A stretch of 48,153 nt of DNA, from contig JAAWJM010000014.1 in NCBI GenBank assembly GCA_022796855.1, positions 1-48,153 of the forward strand, given 5' to 3'. The number at the start of each line of letters is the position of its first letter. Position 1 is the stretch's first letter. A program made the position numbers and the translations under genes. This stretch comes from Clostridia bacterium (GTDB lineage: Bacteria; Bacillota; Clostridia; TANB77; CAG-508). Below, in pieces: positions 27,315-35,582 of this stretch. The notes beneath the pieces are model-generated. The model saw only the letters and a program-made list of their open reading frames with translations, was not told the DNA's origin and did no database searches.

Positions 27315-29009
27315 ATGCAAAAGCAAAATAGAGGCATTACACTAATAGCGCTTATCATAAGCATCATTATACTACTAATATTGGCAGGAATAGGAATAGG
27401 AGCAATAACTGGAGAGCATGGCATTATAAAAAATGCCCAAACAGCAAAAATAGAATATGAAATTGCAAGTTATATAGACCGAATTGAATTAGCAAGAGGA
27501 ACAGTAGCAATCGAGAATATGGGAATAGTAACGCTTGACAATTTAATTGAGCAAATTTATATAGAAGAAATTGTACCAAGAGGGAATATAAGAAAAATTG
27601 ATGAGATAAAAGCAATCGTAAAAACAGTAGAAGGATATTTAATCGAAATAACGGCAGACGACAGTAAATATATAGGAACAGGGGAATTACCAGAAGAAAA
27701 ACCGATAGAACCAGAAGAGCCAGTGGTAGAACCAACAGGAATATGGGTATCATTAGAAGGAAATACCTTGAAGTTTTATACCAAAGAAAATGATGCAAGA
27801 AATGGTGGAGGAAAAGTATACGAAAATGTACAAGGAAAAGAATTTGTACGAGATAATGTAGCAGAAACAATTGATACACCATGGTTTGTAGATAAAGAGC
27901 AAATTACGAAAGTAGAATTTGTAGATGAAGTAGCACCAGAATATTTAGCATACTATTTTAGTGATTTATCAGCATTAGAAACAGTAGATATGAGTAAAGT
28001 AAAAACGATAAATGTAAACAACATGTATGGATTATTTTTAAATTGTAGAGCATTAAAACAAATTGATACAACAGGATGGGATACAAGAAATGTAGAAAAC
28101 ATGGGATGGATGTTTTTAAATTGTAGTAGTTTAACAAACTTAGATGTATCGATGTTTGATACAAAAAAAGTAACGAATATGGAAGTAATGTTTAATGGAT
28201 GTAGTGGATTAACAAGTTTAGACGTATCAAACTTTAATACAAGCAATGTAACAACGATGCGTTCGATGTTTGCGAATTGTTCTAACTTGACACAATTAGA
28301 TTTAACAAATTTCGATACAAGCAATGTAGAGAATATGGCAACTATGTTTTACAAATGTAATAGTCTAGAAAGTATTGATTTATCTAATAAAAATACAAGC
28401 AAGGTAACAGATATGAGTCAGATGTTTTCAACATGTGAGGCTTTAACTAATTTAGACTTATCTAGTTTTAATACAAGCAAAGTGAAAAGTATGAATAGTA
28501 TGTTTGAAAACTGTAGAAACCTAAAAAGCATAAATATATCAAATTTTGACACATCGAGTGTTACCAATATGGCATGTATGTTTGAGGAGTGTAGAGAACT
28601 AGAAGAATTAAACGTGTCAAACTTTAATACGAGCCAAGTAACCAATATGACCTATATGTTTGCAAATTGCAATAATCTATCAAGATTAGATGTATCAAAT
28701 TTTGATACAAGTCAAGTAACTAATATGGCATACATGTTTTCTTGGTGTTGGAGCTTGGAAGATTTAAATGTGTCAAGTTTTGATACAAGTCAAGTAACCA
28801 ATATGACCTATATGTTTAATAACTGTCAGAAGATACTGCAACTAGATATATCCAATTTTGATACAGGCAAAGTGACAGATATGAATAGCATGTTTAGAAA
28901 TTTAAAAGTAGTAAGTGCAATATATGTAGGGGCAGGATGGACAACAGCAAATGCAGATACGACGGATATGTTTACTGCTAGTAAAGTACAAAGTGTTACT
29001 AGAAAATAA
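27315..29009 (+). CDS. BspA-like leucine-rich-repeat surface protein with prepilin-type N-terminus
   Basis: A 564-residue protein. The N-terminus MQKQNRG/ITLIALIISIIILLILAG is a type III (prepilin) signal nearly identical in style to the major pilin at 36064, with Ala rather than Glu at mature position 5. A Pro/Glu-rich linker (near 135-145) follows, then a spacer domain. About 12 repeats of 26 residues run from residue 205 to 545, with the pattern LDVSNFDTSxVTNMxxMFxxC (BspA/DUF285 family). These repeats form a solenoid often used for adhesion. It is probably a surface or pilus-associated adhesin processed by the same peptidase. No in-frame CGG. Confidence 0.85.
   Translation: MQKQNRGITLIALIISIIILLILAGIGIGAITGEHGIIKNAQTAKIEYEIASYIDRIELARGTVAIENMGIVTLDNLIEQIYIEEIVPRGNIRKIDEIKAIVKTVEGYLIEITADDSKYIGTGELPEEKPIEPEEPVVEPTGIWVSLEGNTLKFYTKENDARNGGGKVYENVQGKEFVRDNVAETIDTPWFVDKEQITKVEFVDEVAPEYLAYYFSDLSALETVDMSKVKTINVNNMYGLFLNCRALKQIDTTGWDTRNVENMGWMFLNCSSLTNLDVSMFDTKKVTNMEVMFNGCSGLTSLDVSNFNTSNVTTMRSMFANCSNLTQLDLTNFDTSNVENMATMFYKCNSLESIDLSNKNTSKVTDMSQMFSTCEALTNLDLSSFNTSKVKSMNSMFENCRNLKSINISNFDTSSVTNMACMFEECRELEELNVSNFNTSQVTNMTYMFANCNNLSRLDVSNFDTSQVTNMAYMFSWCWSLEDLNVSSFDTSQVTNMTYMFNNCQKILQLDISNFDTGKVTDMNSMFRNLKVVSAIYVGAGWTTANADTTDMFTASKVQSVTRK
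28000..28920 (+). repeat. Tandem 78-bp coding repeats
   Basis: About 12 imperfect copies of a 78-base unit (26 codons). TTAGAT/TTAGAC unit starts recur at 28218, 28296 and 28374. They encode the BspA-like repeats and could drive copy-number change by slippage. Confidence 0.8.
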
Positions 29010-29055
29010 ATTAAGAAAGAGAAGTAAAATGATTTCTACTTCTCTTTCTTAATTT
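29008..29055. terminator. Bidirectional terminator shared with spoVAE
   Basis: A perfect 19-bp stem (29008-29026 with 29037-29055) with T-runs on both strands. The recoded stop of spoVAE lies in its right arm. Confidence 0.8.
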
Positions 29056-29441
29056 ATTGTTTCTTCATTTTTGGTTTCGAGATAAGTGAGGCTAAATATC
29101 CGGAAGAAAATAGCAGCAGCAATACCACCTGCAGCGGCTTTGGTTCCTCCAATAAAAGCACCAATGAAGCCAGATTTTGTTACTTCTTCAATGGCTCCTT
29201 TGGCTAGATTGTTTCCAAAACCAGTTAAAGGAACTGTTGCGCCACAACCGGCAAAGTCTACTAAGTGTTGGTAAATACCTAGTCCACCTAACACAGCGCC
29301 AGTGGTTACAAAAATAACTAAGATTCTTGCAGGAGTTAGTTTTGTTTTATCAATTAGGATTTGTCCAATGATACAAATAAGTCCACCTACCACAAAACAA
29401 CGAAGCATTTGCATCCAGTCGACTGAACTAAAAAATTCCAT
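29054..29441 (-). CDS. spoVAE: Stage V sporulation protein AE, one CGG recoding site
   Basis: SpoVAE is a small integral membrane protein of the SpoVA channel that moves dipicolinic acid into the forespore and out on germination. It has four hydrophobic segments and the family motif GGLICIIGQILIDKTKLTPA near the start, then FAGCGATVPLTGFGN. CGG at 29102-29100 sits in the last helix. Zero frame continues open to 29049 with an atypical end. +1 reading gives AIFFGYLASLISKPK, the conserved C-terminus, ending at 29054 with 128 residues. It is the last gene of the spoVACDE operon; ATG follows GGAGGTGGC. Confidence 0.92.
29100..29102 (-). other. CGG +1 recoding site 16 (cryptic, SpoVAE C-terminus)
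   Basis: On the minus strand TTC CGG ATA becomes TTC GGA TAT, restoring FFGYLASLISKPK. Both frames remain open, so only homology reveals it. Gly at residue 114. Confidence 0.88.
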
Positions 29442-29452
29442 TTTGCCACCTC

Positions 29453-30460
29453 CTAAAGTTCAATTGCTATGGCATGAGCAATTCCTGGGATAGATTCACC
29501 TTGTTGTGAGGTGGTGGAATTGGTTAGGGCACCTGTTGCCATAAGCAAGATTTTTTTATATTTTTTTTGTTGTAACATTTTGAATAAATAACCAGAAAAA
29601 ACGGTTCCACAACAGGCACAACCACTTCCGGCCTGAATGGGTATCTTGTTTTTCTTTATCAAAAATTAAAACACCACAATCATTATAATTGGATTTAATA
29701 TTATAACCTTTTGTTTCTGCCATTTCAATTAAAATTTCTTTTCCAACATGTCCTAAATCACCAGTTATAATGGCATCATAATAGCTAGGGGAGCGACCAG
29801 TATCTTTAAAATGGGTAAGAAGGGTATCTAACGCTGCAGGTGCCATAGCAGCTCCCATATTATTTGCATCTTTAATTCCCATATCTACAATTTTTCCGTG
29901 GAGTGATATGTGTAATATATGGCCCCATCCCATCTTTGGCTACAATAGCAGCACCACTTCCAGTAACAGTCCATTGTGATGTTGGTGGACGTTGGTTTCC
30001 TAATTCTAGTGGAAAACGGAATTGCTTTTCAGCACTACAAAAATGGCTAGATGCAGCACAAATGGCATAATTTCCGAGCTCCTCCTTCTAGGAAAACGCT
30101 TGCCATACATAAGGCTTCTACAAAGGTAGAACATGCACCAAAAATTCCAAAGAAGGGTAAATTTAATTCACGTAACCCAAAACTAGAGGAAATACATTGG
30201 TTTAGTAAATCACCAGCAAAACAATAATCAATTTTTTCACTAGGAATACCAGATTTGGCAACGACCATATTAACGGTTTCTTTTATAATTTTACTTTCTG
30301 CTTTTTCCCATGTTTTTTCACCCCAAAATTCATCCTCTAAGCATTGGTCAAAATAACTTGCAAGAGGTCCATCTGATTCCTTTGGACCTACAATAGAAGC
30401 AGTTTGCAAAATAGTAGGTGGGGTATCAAATTTAATGGTTTGTTTTCCAATTTTTTGCAT
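29453..30460 (-). CDS. spoVAD: Stage V sporulation protein AD, three CGG recoding sites
   Basis: SpoVAD is a thiolase-fold protein that binds dipicolinic acid on the outer face of the spore inner membrane. Three in-frame CGG codons (30076-30074, 29898-29896, 29630-29628) split it into four frames. +1 reading rejoins a 334-residue protein of normal length. Restored motifs are EGGAGNYAICAASSHF, THITPGKIVDMGIKDANNMGAAM and HSGGSGCACCGTVFSGY. Upstream parts show TASIVGPKESDGPL and FGIFGACSTFVEAL. It lies between spoVAC and spoVAE in the standard order. This is the densest recoding in a single sporulation gene here. Confidence 0.94.
29628..29630 (-). other. CGG +1 recoding site 17 (SpoVAD)
   Basis: On the minus strand GGC CGG AAG becomes GGC GGA AGT, restoring HSGGSGCACCG. 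Gly at residue 277. Confidence 0.92.
29896..29898 (-). other. CGG +1 recoding site 18 (SpoVAD)
   Basis: On the minus strand CCA CGG AAA becomes CCA GGA AAA, restoring ITPGKIVDMG. Gly at residue 188. Confidence 0.92.
30074..30076 (-). other. CGG +1 recoding site 19 (SpoVAD)
   Basis: On the minus strand GCT CGG AAA becomes GCT GGA AAT, restoring EGGAGNYAIC. Gly at residue 129. Confidence 0.92.
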
Positions 30461-30475
30461 GTGAAAATCTCCTTT

Positions 30476-30940
30476 CTACACAAAAGTAATGGATTGTGTA
30501 TTAAAAATAAGATATAAAATACCAACCACAATGGAAGCAGAAATACCAAAAACAAGAACAGGTCCTGCGACAGTAAACATTTTTCCACCGACTCCCATAA
30601 CATATCCTTCGGATTTATATTCCATTGCTGGTGATACAATAGAGTTTGCAAAACCAGTAATTGGAATAAGAGAACCAGCTCCTGCAAATTTTCCAATGCG
30701 ATTAAATAGGTTTAATCCAGTTAGAAAGGCACTAATTCCAATTAAAATAATAGAAACAATGGTATTTGACATTTGGATATCCATACCACGATATTTGCAA
30801 TAATTAAAAATCATTTGACCAATGGAGCAAATGAGTCCGCCTACCCAAAAAGCATTAAAACAGTTTTTTAAGATAGGAGAATTTGGTGATTTTTGCTCAA
30901 CATAAGTTTGGTAATCTTTTTTTGTTTCAATTGGTTTCAT
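30476..30940 (-). CDS. spoVAC: Stage V sporulation protein AC
   Basis: A 154-residue membrane protein of the SpoVA dipicolinate channel, thought to be its mechanosensitive component. A polar N-terminus of about 28 residues is followed by four to five hydrophobic segments and the family motifs FWVGGLICSIGQ, FAGAGSLIPITGFAN and YKSEGYVMGVGGKMF. It resembles SpoVAE, its paralogue in the same operon. ATG at 30940 follows AAAGGAGGG. No in-frame CGG. Confidence 0.93.
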   Translation of the reverse strand: MKPIETKKDYQTYVEQKSPNSPILKNCFNAFWVGGLICSIGQMIFNYCKYRGMDIQMSNTIVSIILIGISAFLTGLNLFNRIGKFAGAGSLIPITGFANSIVSPAMEYKSEGYVMGVGGKMFTVAGPVLVFGISASIVVGILYLIFNTQSITFV

Positions 30941-30953
30941 CAAAATCCCTCCT

Positions 30954-31166
30954 TTAATCTCTGTCTCGTTCGATGATGAAGCTTAAATCTAAATCAACTA
31001 AATATTCTGATATTTTCTTTCCATTTATTTTTGCTGTTTGGTTTAAAATGGTAACACTAGTGATATAATCAATGGTTTTTGTTGCTTCATTAATGGTTTG
31101 CACAATAGCATCTTTCCAAGAAATTTCAGATGTTCCAGTTACTTTTAAGTGTTTTTCAACGCTCAT
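30954..31166 (-). CDS. Dodecin-like protein at the head of the spoVA operon
   Basis: A 70-residue protein matching the dodecin fold pattern: VTGTSEISWKDAIVQTINEA, then SVTILNQTAKINGKKISEYLVDLDLSFIIE. Dodecins are small dodecameric flavin- or ligand-binding proteins that store and buffer riboflavin derivatives. The Trp in SWKD is the residue that usually stacks on the isoalloxazine. The gene is 13 bases from spoVAC and presumably co-transcribed in the forespore. ATG follows CGGAGGTTGATAATA. Confidence 0.75.
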   Translation of the reverse strand: MSVEKHLKVTGTSEISWKDAIVQTINEATKTIDYITSVTILNQTAKINGKKISEYLVDLDLSFIIERDRD

Positions 31167-31199
31167 TTATTATCAACCTCCGTTTTTATAGTTTAGTGA

Positions 31200-31228
31200 T
31201 AGCATTTCCAAAAAAAACAATATTATGC
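31200..31228 (-). promoter_or_regulatory. Possible forespore (sigma G-like) promoter of the spoVA operon
   Basis: On the minus strand GCATA (31228-31224) lies about 15 bases from a GGAAATGCTA segment (31209-31200), loosely resembling sigma F/G elements. No good vegetative promoter is seen ahead of the operon. Weak call. Confidence 0.25.
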
Positions 31229-31250
31229 AATTTTTAAAAAATAAAACGAA

Positions 31251-31285
31251 AACAGACCAAAGTTCATAAAAAACCTTAGTCTGTT
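31251..31285 (-). terminator. Terminator of the 38-codon minus-strand ORF
   Basis: Minus-strand AACAGACTAAG...CTTTGGTCTGTT stem with one mismatch, followed by a T-rich run toward 31240. Confidence 0.6.
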
Positions 31286-31299
31286 CCCATTTCAGGTGC

Positions 31300-31416
31300 C
31301 TACATCATTTTCCTACGGAATTCCTCAGAATTGTAGAAATCCTTACTCTCATCCTGAGCAATTGAATTCTGAGGAACTCCTGGAATAATCGTTGGCTTGT
31401 TGTTTTCTTCTTTCAT
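31300..31416 (-). CDS. Possible 38-residue protein, unknown
   Basis: A short minus-strand ATG frame encodes a hydrophilic peptide starting MKEENNKPTIIPGVPQNS and ending FRRKMM, followed by a terminator. The upstream ribosome site (AAAGGTAAAGG) is weak and distant. GC content is higher than in the flanking spacer, supporting a real gene or RNA. No family recognised; it might instead be a small RNA. Confidence 0.4.
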   Translation of the reverse strand: MKEENNKPTIIPGVPQNSIAQDESKDFYNSEEFRRKMM

Positions 31417-31563
31417 GGAGTTTGCCTTTACCTTTCTGTCAAATGACTTCTAAAAAAGTTAACATAAACATTATAACACAAAAAATGGAAAAAAGCAAGA
31501 AAAATATTAAGACAAAATTCGACTTTTTCATATCTACTTATTGCAAAAAAGTGAAGAACTAAT

Positions 31564-31592
31564 TTGTACAATTGGTATTTGAATGATATAAT
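31564..31592 (+). promoter_or_regulatory. rsmB promoter
   Basis: TTGTAC (31564-31569) and TATAAT (31587-31592), spacer 17. Confidence 0.65.
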
Positions 31593-31658
31593 AAGAAAAA
31601 ACATAAGAGGCATTGGTTGTAAAAATTGTCTGTTAAGGGAAAGGAAAGAGAGTAAATC

Positions 31659-32975
31659 ATGAAAATAGATGTAGCAAGAGAGTCAGCTTTAAAAATTTTA
31701 TATAAAATAGAAGAAGAAAATGGATACTCGAATTTAGTATTAGATGAATATATCGAAGCCAAAAGAGAAAAGCTAAGTGTAAAAGATGTCAATTTTATTT
31801 CTGAAATGGTGTATGGTGTGGTTACTTGGAAGTTGACTATTGACACAATACTTGCTAAACATTCAAAGATTAAAATTAATAAAATTTCAAAATGGGTAAA
31901 AATGATTTTGCGTATTGGCATTTATCAAATTGTATTTTTAGATAAAGTTCCTAAACGTGCAGCAGTGAACGAAAGTGTTAATTTGTGTAAGAAATATGGA
32001 TATAAATCAGTAAATTTTGTCAATGCGATTCTTCGTAAGGTGGAGAAAAGTGATTATGAAGAATTATCTAAAATTGAAAATGAAGTAGAACGAATTTCAA
32101 CCATGTATTCTATACCAGTTTGGATGGTCGAAAAGCTATTACAGGAATATGGTTCCCAAAAAGCAGAAGAAATATGTATTCATTCTAATCAAAAACCCAA
32201 AATGACAATTCGTGTAAATACATTAAAAACAACGATACAGGAACTAAAGGCAAAATTGGAACAAAGAGAAATCCAGTACGAACAAGCAGACTTAGAAAAT
32301 TTTTTATCCATTAAACAGATAAAAGGTATATCAAATTTAGATTTATTTCAAGAAGGGTTTTTTACCATTCAAGATGAAGGGGCAGGTAATATAGGTTATT
32401 TTGTAAATCCAAAAGAAAATGAAAGAGTATTAGATGCTTGTAGTGCACCTGGTGGAAAAACGACTCACTTAGCAGAACTTATGAAGAATAAAGGAAAAAT
32501 TGAAGCATGGGATCTTCATGTAAATCGTGTAAAACTAGTAGAACAAAATGCGAAAAGATTAGGAATTTCAATCATCACTACAAAACAAAAAGACGCTTTA
32601 CAATACGAAGAAAAGTATAAAGAAAAATTTGATAAGATTTTACTAGATGTGCCTTGTATGGGACTAGGAGTTATAAAACGAAAGCCAGATATTAAATGGA
32701 AGAAAACAAAAGAAGATATAGCAGATCTCGTAAGAGTGCAAAAAGAAATCTTGCAAATATGTAGTCAGTATTTAAAACCAGGTGGAGAAATTGTATATTC
32801 TACCTGTAGCATTTTAAAAGAAGAAAATGAAAAGGTTATAGAAGAATTCATTCATGGGAAGGCTTTTGATATCATAGAACAAAAAAACATTCTGCCAGAA
32901 CAAAACACAGATGGATTTTTTATGTGCAAATTAAGGAAAATGCTACAAACGAATTCACATTTGGAAGAAAAATAA
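31659..32975 (+). CDS. rsmB: 16S rRNA m5C967 methyltransferase RsmB
   Basis: A 438-residue RNA cytosine-5 methyltransferase (Fmu/RsmB). The N-terminal NusB-like RNA-binding domain (about 1-145) includes VPKRAAVNESVNLCKKYGYKSVNFVNAILRK. The C-terminal SAM domain has VLDACSAPGGKTTHLAEL, DVPCMGLGV and YSTCSILKEENE with the two family cysteines. It is a paralogue of the shorter enzyme at 7886-8779 and ends in the same FFMCKLRK strand. It is a single-gene unit with its own promoter. No in-frame CGG. Confidence 0.93.
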   Translation: MKIDVARESALKILYKIEEENGYSNLVLDEYIEAKREKLSVKDVNFISEMVYGVVTWKLTIDTILAKHSKIKINKISKWVKMILRIGIYQIVFLDKVPKRAAVNESVNLCKKYGYKSVNFVNAILRKVEKSDYEELSKIENEVERISTMYSIPVWMVEKLLQEYGSQKAEEICIHSNQKPKMTIRVNTLKTTIQELKAKLEQREIQYEQADLENFLSIKQIKGISNLDLFQEGFFTIQDEGAGNIGYFVNPKENERVLDACSAPGGKTTHLAELMKNKGKIEAWDLHVNRVKLVEQNAKRLGISIITTKQKDALQYEEKYKEKFDKILLDVPCMGLGVIKRKPDIKWKKTKEDIADLVRVQKEILQICSQYLKPGGEIVYSTCSILKEENEKVIEEFIHGKAFDIIEQKNILPEQNTDGFFMCKLRKMLQTNSHLEEK

Positions 32976-33060
32976 ATGTGAATCGTAAATTGAAAAAATA
33001 CAGATAAGTTAATTTATATTACAGATATATTACATTTACATGACAATTCGTGAAATGCTA

Positions 33061-33088
33061 TTGACTTTTGGGTAAAAACATATAAAAT
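33061..33088 (+). promoter_or_regulatory. Possible promoter of the type IV pilus operon
   Basis: TTGACT (33061-33066) and TAAAAT (33083-33088), spacer 16, about 145 bases before the first pilus gene. The rest of the 259-base spacer is AT-rich with no clear structure except a short hairpin over the rsmB stop (32953-32983). Confidence 0.5.
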
Positions 33089-33234
33089 AACAATATGGTA
33101 AATGTTTCGACAATAAGAATTGTAAATTCAATCACAAAAAAAGAAAAAAATGTAAAATTTGGATTTAAATTAACGTATTAAATATAAAAAACGGTAAATG
33201 ATAAAATTATAAAAAAATAACAAAGGAGAAAGAA

Positions 33235-34875
33235 ATGTCAACTTGTTTAGGTTTATATGTTGAAAATAATGTAATTAAATATGCTAAAGTATCCAAAGAT
33301 AATGACAATATAAAAATTGACTCCTTTGGTATTAAATTTTATGACAAACTAAATGACGCTATCAAACAGGTCATTGAAGAAACCTATAGTTATAAAACAC
33401 CAATTAGTATTAACTTATCGAATGAAGAATATAACTATTTCTATTTATTTAGTTTGTTAAATAAAAAGGATATGCAAAATGTTGTTAACACAGAATTTGA
33501 ATCCATTTGTTACGATAAGGGTGTTAATAAAGACGCCTTTGAAACTCGTTATGTATTAGTAAATGATTTAGAAGATAAAGAAAAAGTAAAAGCCATACAT
33601 GTATCAGCCAACAAAGCAGATATTGCTAAAAAAGAACAACAATTAGAAGGATATCGAATCGTTTCAGAATCACCAATGGGAACATCGATTGCCAATTTAA
33701 TTGATGATAAAGCAAATGAAAATGTTTTAATTGTTAATATAGAAGAAAAAACAACAATTACAACGATTGTTGATAAGAAAATATTAAATATTCAAACGTT
33801 AGAGGAAGGTGCAACACAAATCTTATCTAATATTAGTATGAAAGAGAATTCCTACTCAAAAGCATATGAAATTTGTAAAAACTCTACTATTTATACGCAA
33901 GAAGGAAGAGACTTGCAATATGAAGAAAATGAATATCTTGATGATATTATGCCAACATTATATAATATCGTAACTGTTGTTCGTAAAGTAGTAGACCAAA
34001 GTTTGAGTAAAATTGATAAGATTTATCTTACTGGTACAGCATCGGTGATTAATAATATTGATATTTATTTCCAAGAATATTTAAAAGACATTAAATGTGA
34101 AATTTTAAAACCGTATTTTATTAATAATATTCAAACGAAGATTAATATAAAAGATTATATCGAAGTCAATTCAGCCATTGCTCTTGCTTTAGATGGAGTA
34201 GGGCTAGGACTAAAAGGATTAAACTTTAAAAAAGAAACCTTTATGGACAAATTACCAGAATGGCTAACAATGGAAGTTGGTGGAAAAAGCGGAAAAACAT
34301 CAAAATTAGCAAGCAAATTAAACATTCGATTGGATATGAATTTTAAAGAAAAATTAACTCAGGGAGAAATTGGACTTATTCGAATGGCAGTAGGAATACT
34401 CATGTTAATATTAATTTATAGTGGTATTAGTATATTTTTAAATAAGGAAATACAAAATAAGAACGAGGAAATTCTAAAAGCGACTGGAGAAATTAACACA
34501 CAGATTGCAAAAATTAATAATGATACTACGCAATTACGAAATAATACAAGTAAATATAAAGGTATGACACAAAGATTAGAAGATTTAACATCAAAAACAC
34601 AAGAAAAGAATCGAAGAAAAAATGCCATCCCAACCCTTTTAAATCAAATTATGTATGTGATACCAAAAGGAGTACAAATTACTTCTATTCAAAATACGTC
34701 AGGAGATACCATTGTTATTAATGCACAATCCTATAATTATGAACAATTAGGATATTTTAAATCAAAAATAAAAGAAGATGATATTTTACTAAATGTTGTA
34801 TCAGACAGTGGGCAAAGAGAAGGACAAACTGGTTTAATCAAAACAGTAATAGAAGGAAGTTTGCCAATTGGGTAA
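33235..34875 (+). CDS. PilM-PilN fusion, type IV pilus assembly
   Basis: A 546-residue protein combining two normally separate pilus genes. Residues 1-370 resemble PilM, the actin-like cytoplasmic ATPase: CLGLYVENNVIKYAKV at the start, IVNIEEKTTITTIVD and YLTGTASVINNIDIYF. A membrane helix (about 386-402) is followed by a coiled coil (about 405-455) and a ferredoxin-like periplasmic domain (IPTLLNQIMYVIPKGVQI), the layout of PilN. PilM normally grips the short N-terminus of PilN, so a covalent fusion makes structural sense. First gene of the pilus operon; next is PilO after 14 bases. Confidence 0.78.
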   Translation: MSTCLGLYVENNVIKYAKVSKDNDNIKIDSFGIKFYDKLNDAIKQVIEETYSYKTPISINLSNEEYNYFYLFSLLNKKDMQNVVNTEFESICYDKGVNKDAFETRYVLVNDLEDKEKVKAIHVSANKADIAKKEQQLEGYRIVSESPMGTSIANLIDDKANENVLIVNIEEKTTITTIVDKKILNIQTLEEGATQILSNISMKENSYSKAYEICKNSTIYTQEGRDLQYEENEYLDDIMPTLYNIVTVVRKVVDQSLSKIDKIYLTGTASVINNIDIYFQEYLKDIKCEILKPYFINNIQTKINIKDYIEVNSAIALALDGVGLGLKGLNFKKETFMDKLPEWLTMEVGGKSGKTSKLASKLNIRLDMNFKEKLTQGEIGLIRMAVGILMLILIYSGISIFLNKEIQNKNEEILKATGEINTQIAKINNDTTQLRNNTSKYKGMTQRLEDLTSKTQEKNRRKNAIPTLLNQIMYVIPKGVQITSIQNTSGDTIVINAQSYNYEQLGYFKSKIKEDDILLNVVSDSGQREGQTGLIKTVIEGSLPIG

Positions 34876-34889
34876 AGGAGACTAAAAGT

Positions 34890-35582
34890 ATGAGAAAAAT
34901 TTTAATAATCTTATTAATTGTTTTGCTATTGGTGTTAGGCTATTTTACGATTTTTAATGGTTTAAATATATTCGGTATGGAAATATTATCTGTTTTTGCC
35001 ATTAAAGATAAGAGTGAACAATTAGATGGAGAACTTCAAAAAATAAGTACTTTAACCAGCGTTGACAGAACAAAAGCAATGAGTGACTTAAATGATAGTG
35101 CAAAACAGTTGGTAATTGCAAAAGAAGAATATAATGATAAAATTTTATATAGTTCAAAAGAAGAAATTGAAATTGCAACACAAGGAATTCAATATGAGAT
35201 GGAGTATTTATGGACCAAAATAGGAAATCATGCAACGAAAAATGGTATTATATTAAAATTTGTCGTAAGTCAAAGTGCATCTGGTGCACAAAATCAATAT
35301 GATTTATCTTTTGTAGCAACAGGAAGATATGTTTCTATTTCGGAATTTATTGCAGCTTTGGAAAATGACTCTTCTTTAAATTTCAAAATTGAGAATGCAA
35401 AAGTATCGCCATTTGAAGGAAGTACTGAAAATTTACAGGCAAGTTTTGAAGTAAAAGAAATTTCAATTCGTATTGATAAAGTTACAAAAACACCAACCAA
35501 CAATAATTTGGAAACAGATAGGCAAAATAATACAGTAACACAAAACAATGCCCCTATTGATGAAAAAGGAGGAAATTCATAA
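34890..35582 (+). CDS. PilO-like pilus assembly protein
   Basis: A 230-residue single-pass protein: N-terminal helix (about 3-22), a coiled-coil stretch (about 45-95), then a ferredoxin-like domain including YDLSFVATGRYVSISEFIAALEND, the usual PilO core, and a polar Asn/Thr-rich tail. PilO dimerises with PilN in the alignment complex of the pilus. Its stop overlaps the ATG of the next gene (TAATG). Position after PilMN supports the call. Confidence 0.72.
   Translation: MRKILIILLIVLLLVLGYFTIFNGLNIFGMEILSVFAIKDKSEQLDGELQKISTLTSVDRTKAMSDLNDSAKQLVIAKEEYNDKILYSSKEEIEIATQGIQYEMEYLWTKIGNHATKNGIILKFVVSQSASGAQNQYDLSFVATGRYVSISEFIAALENDSSLNFKIENAKVSPFEGSTENLQASFEVKEISIRIDKVTKTPTNNNLETDRQNNTVTQNNAPIDEKGGNS

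Noticed and set aside
27424..28645. Several long minus-strand ORFs opposite the leucine-rich-repeat gene
   Set aside because: These are shadows of the repetitive coding strand; compositions are Leu/Phe-rich and there are no starts.
27980..28920. CRISPR-like array
   Set aside because: The 78-bp periodic repeats are in-frame protein repeats without spacers.
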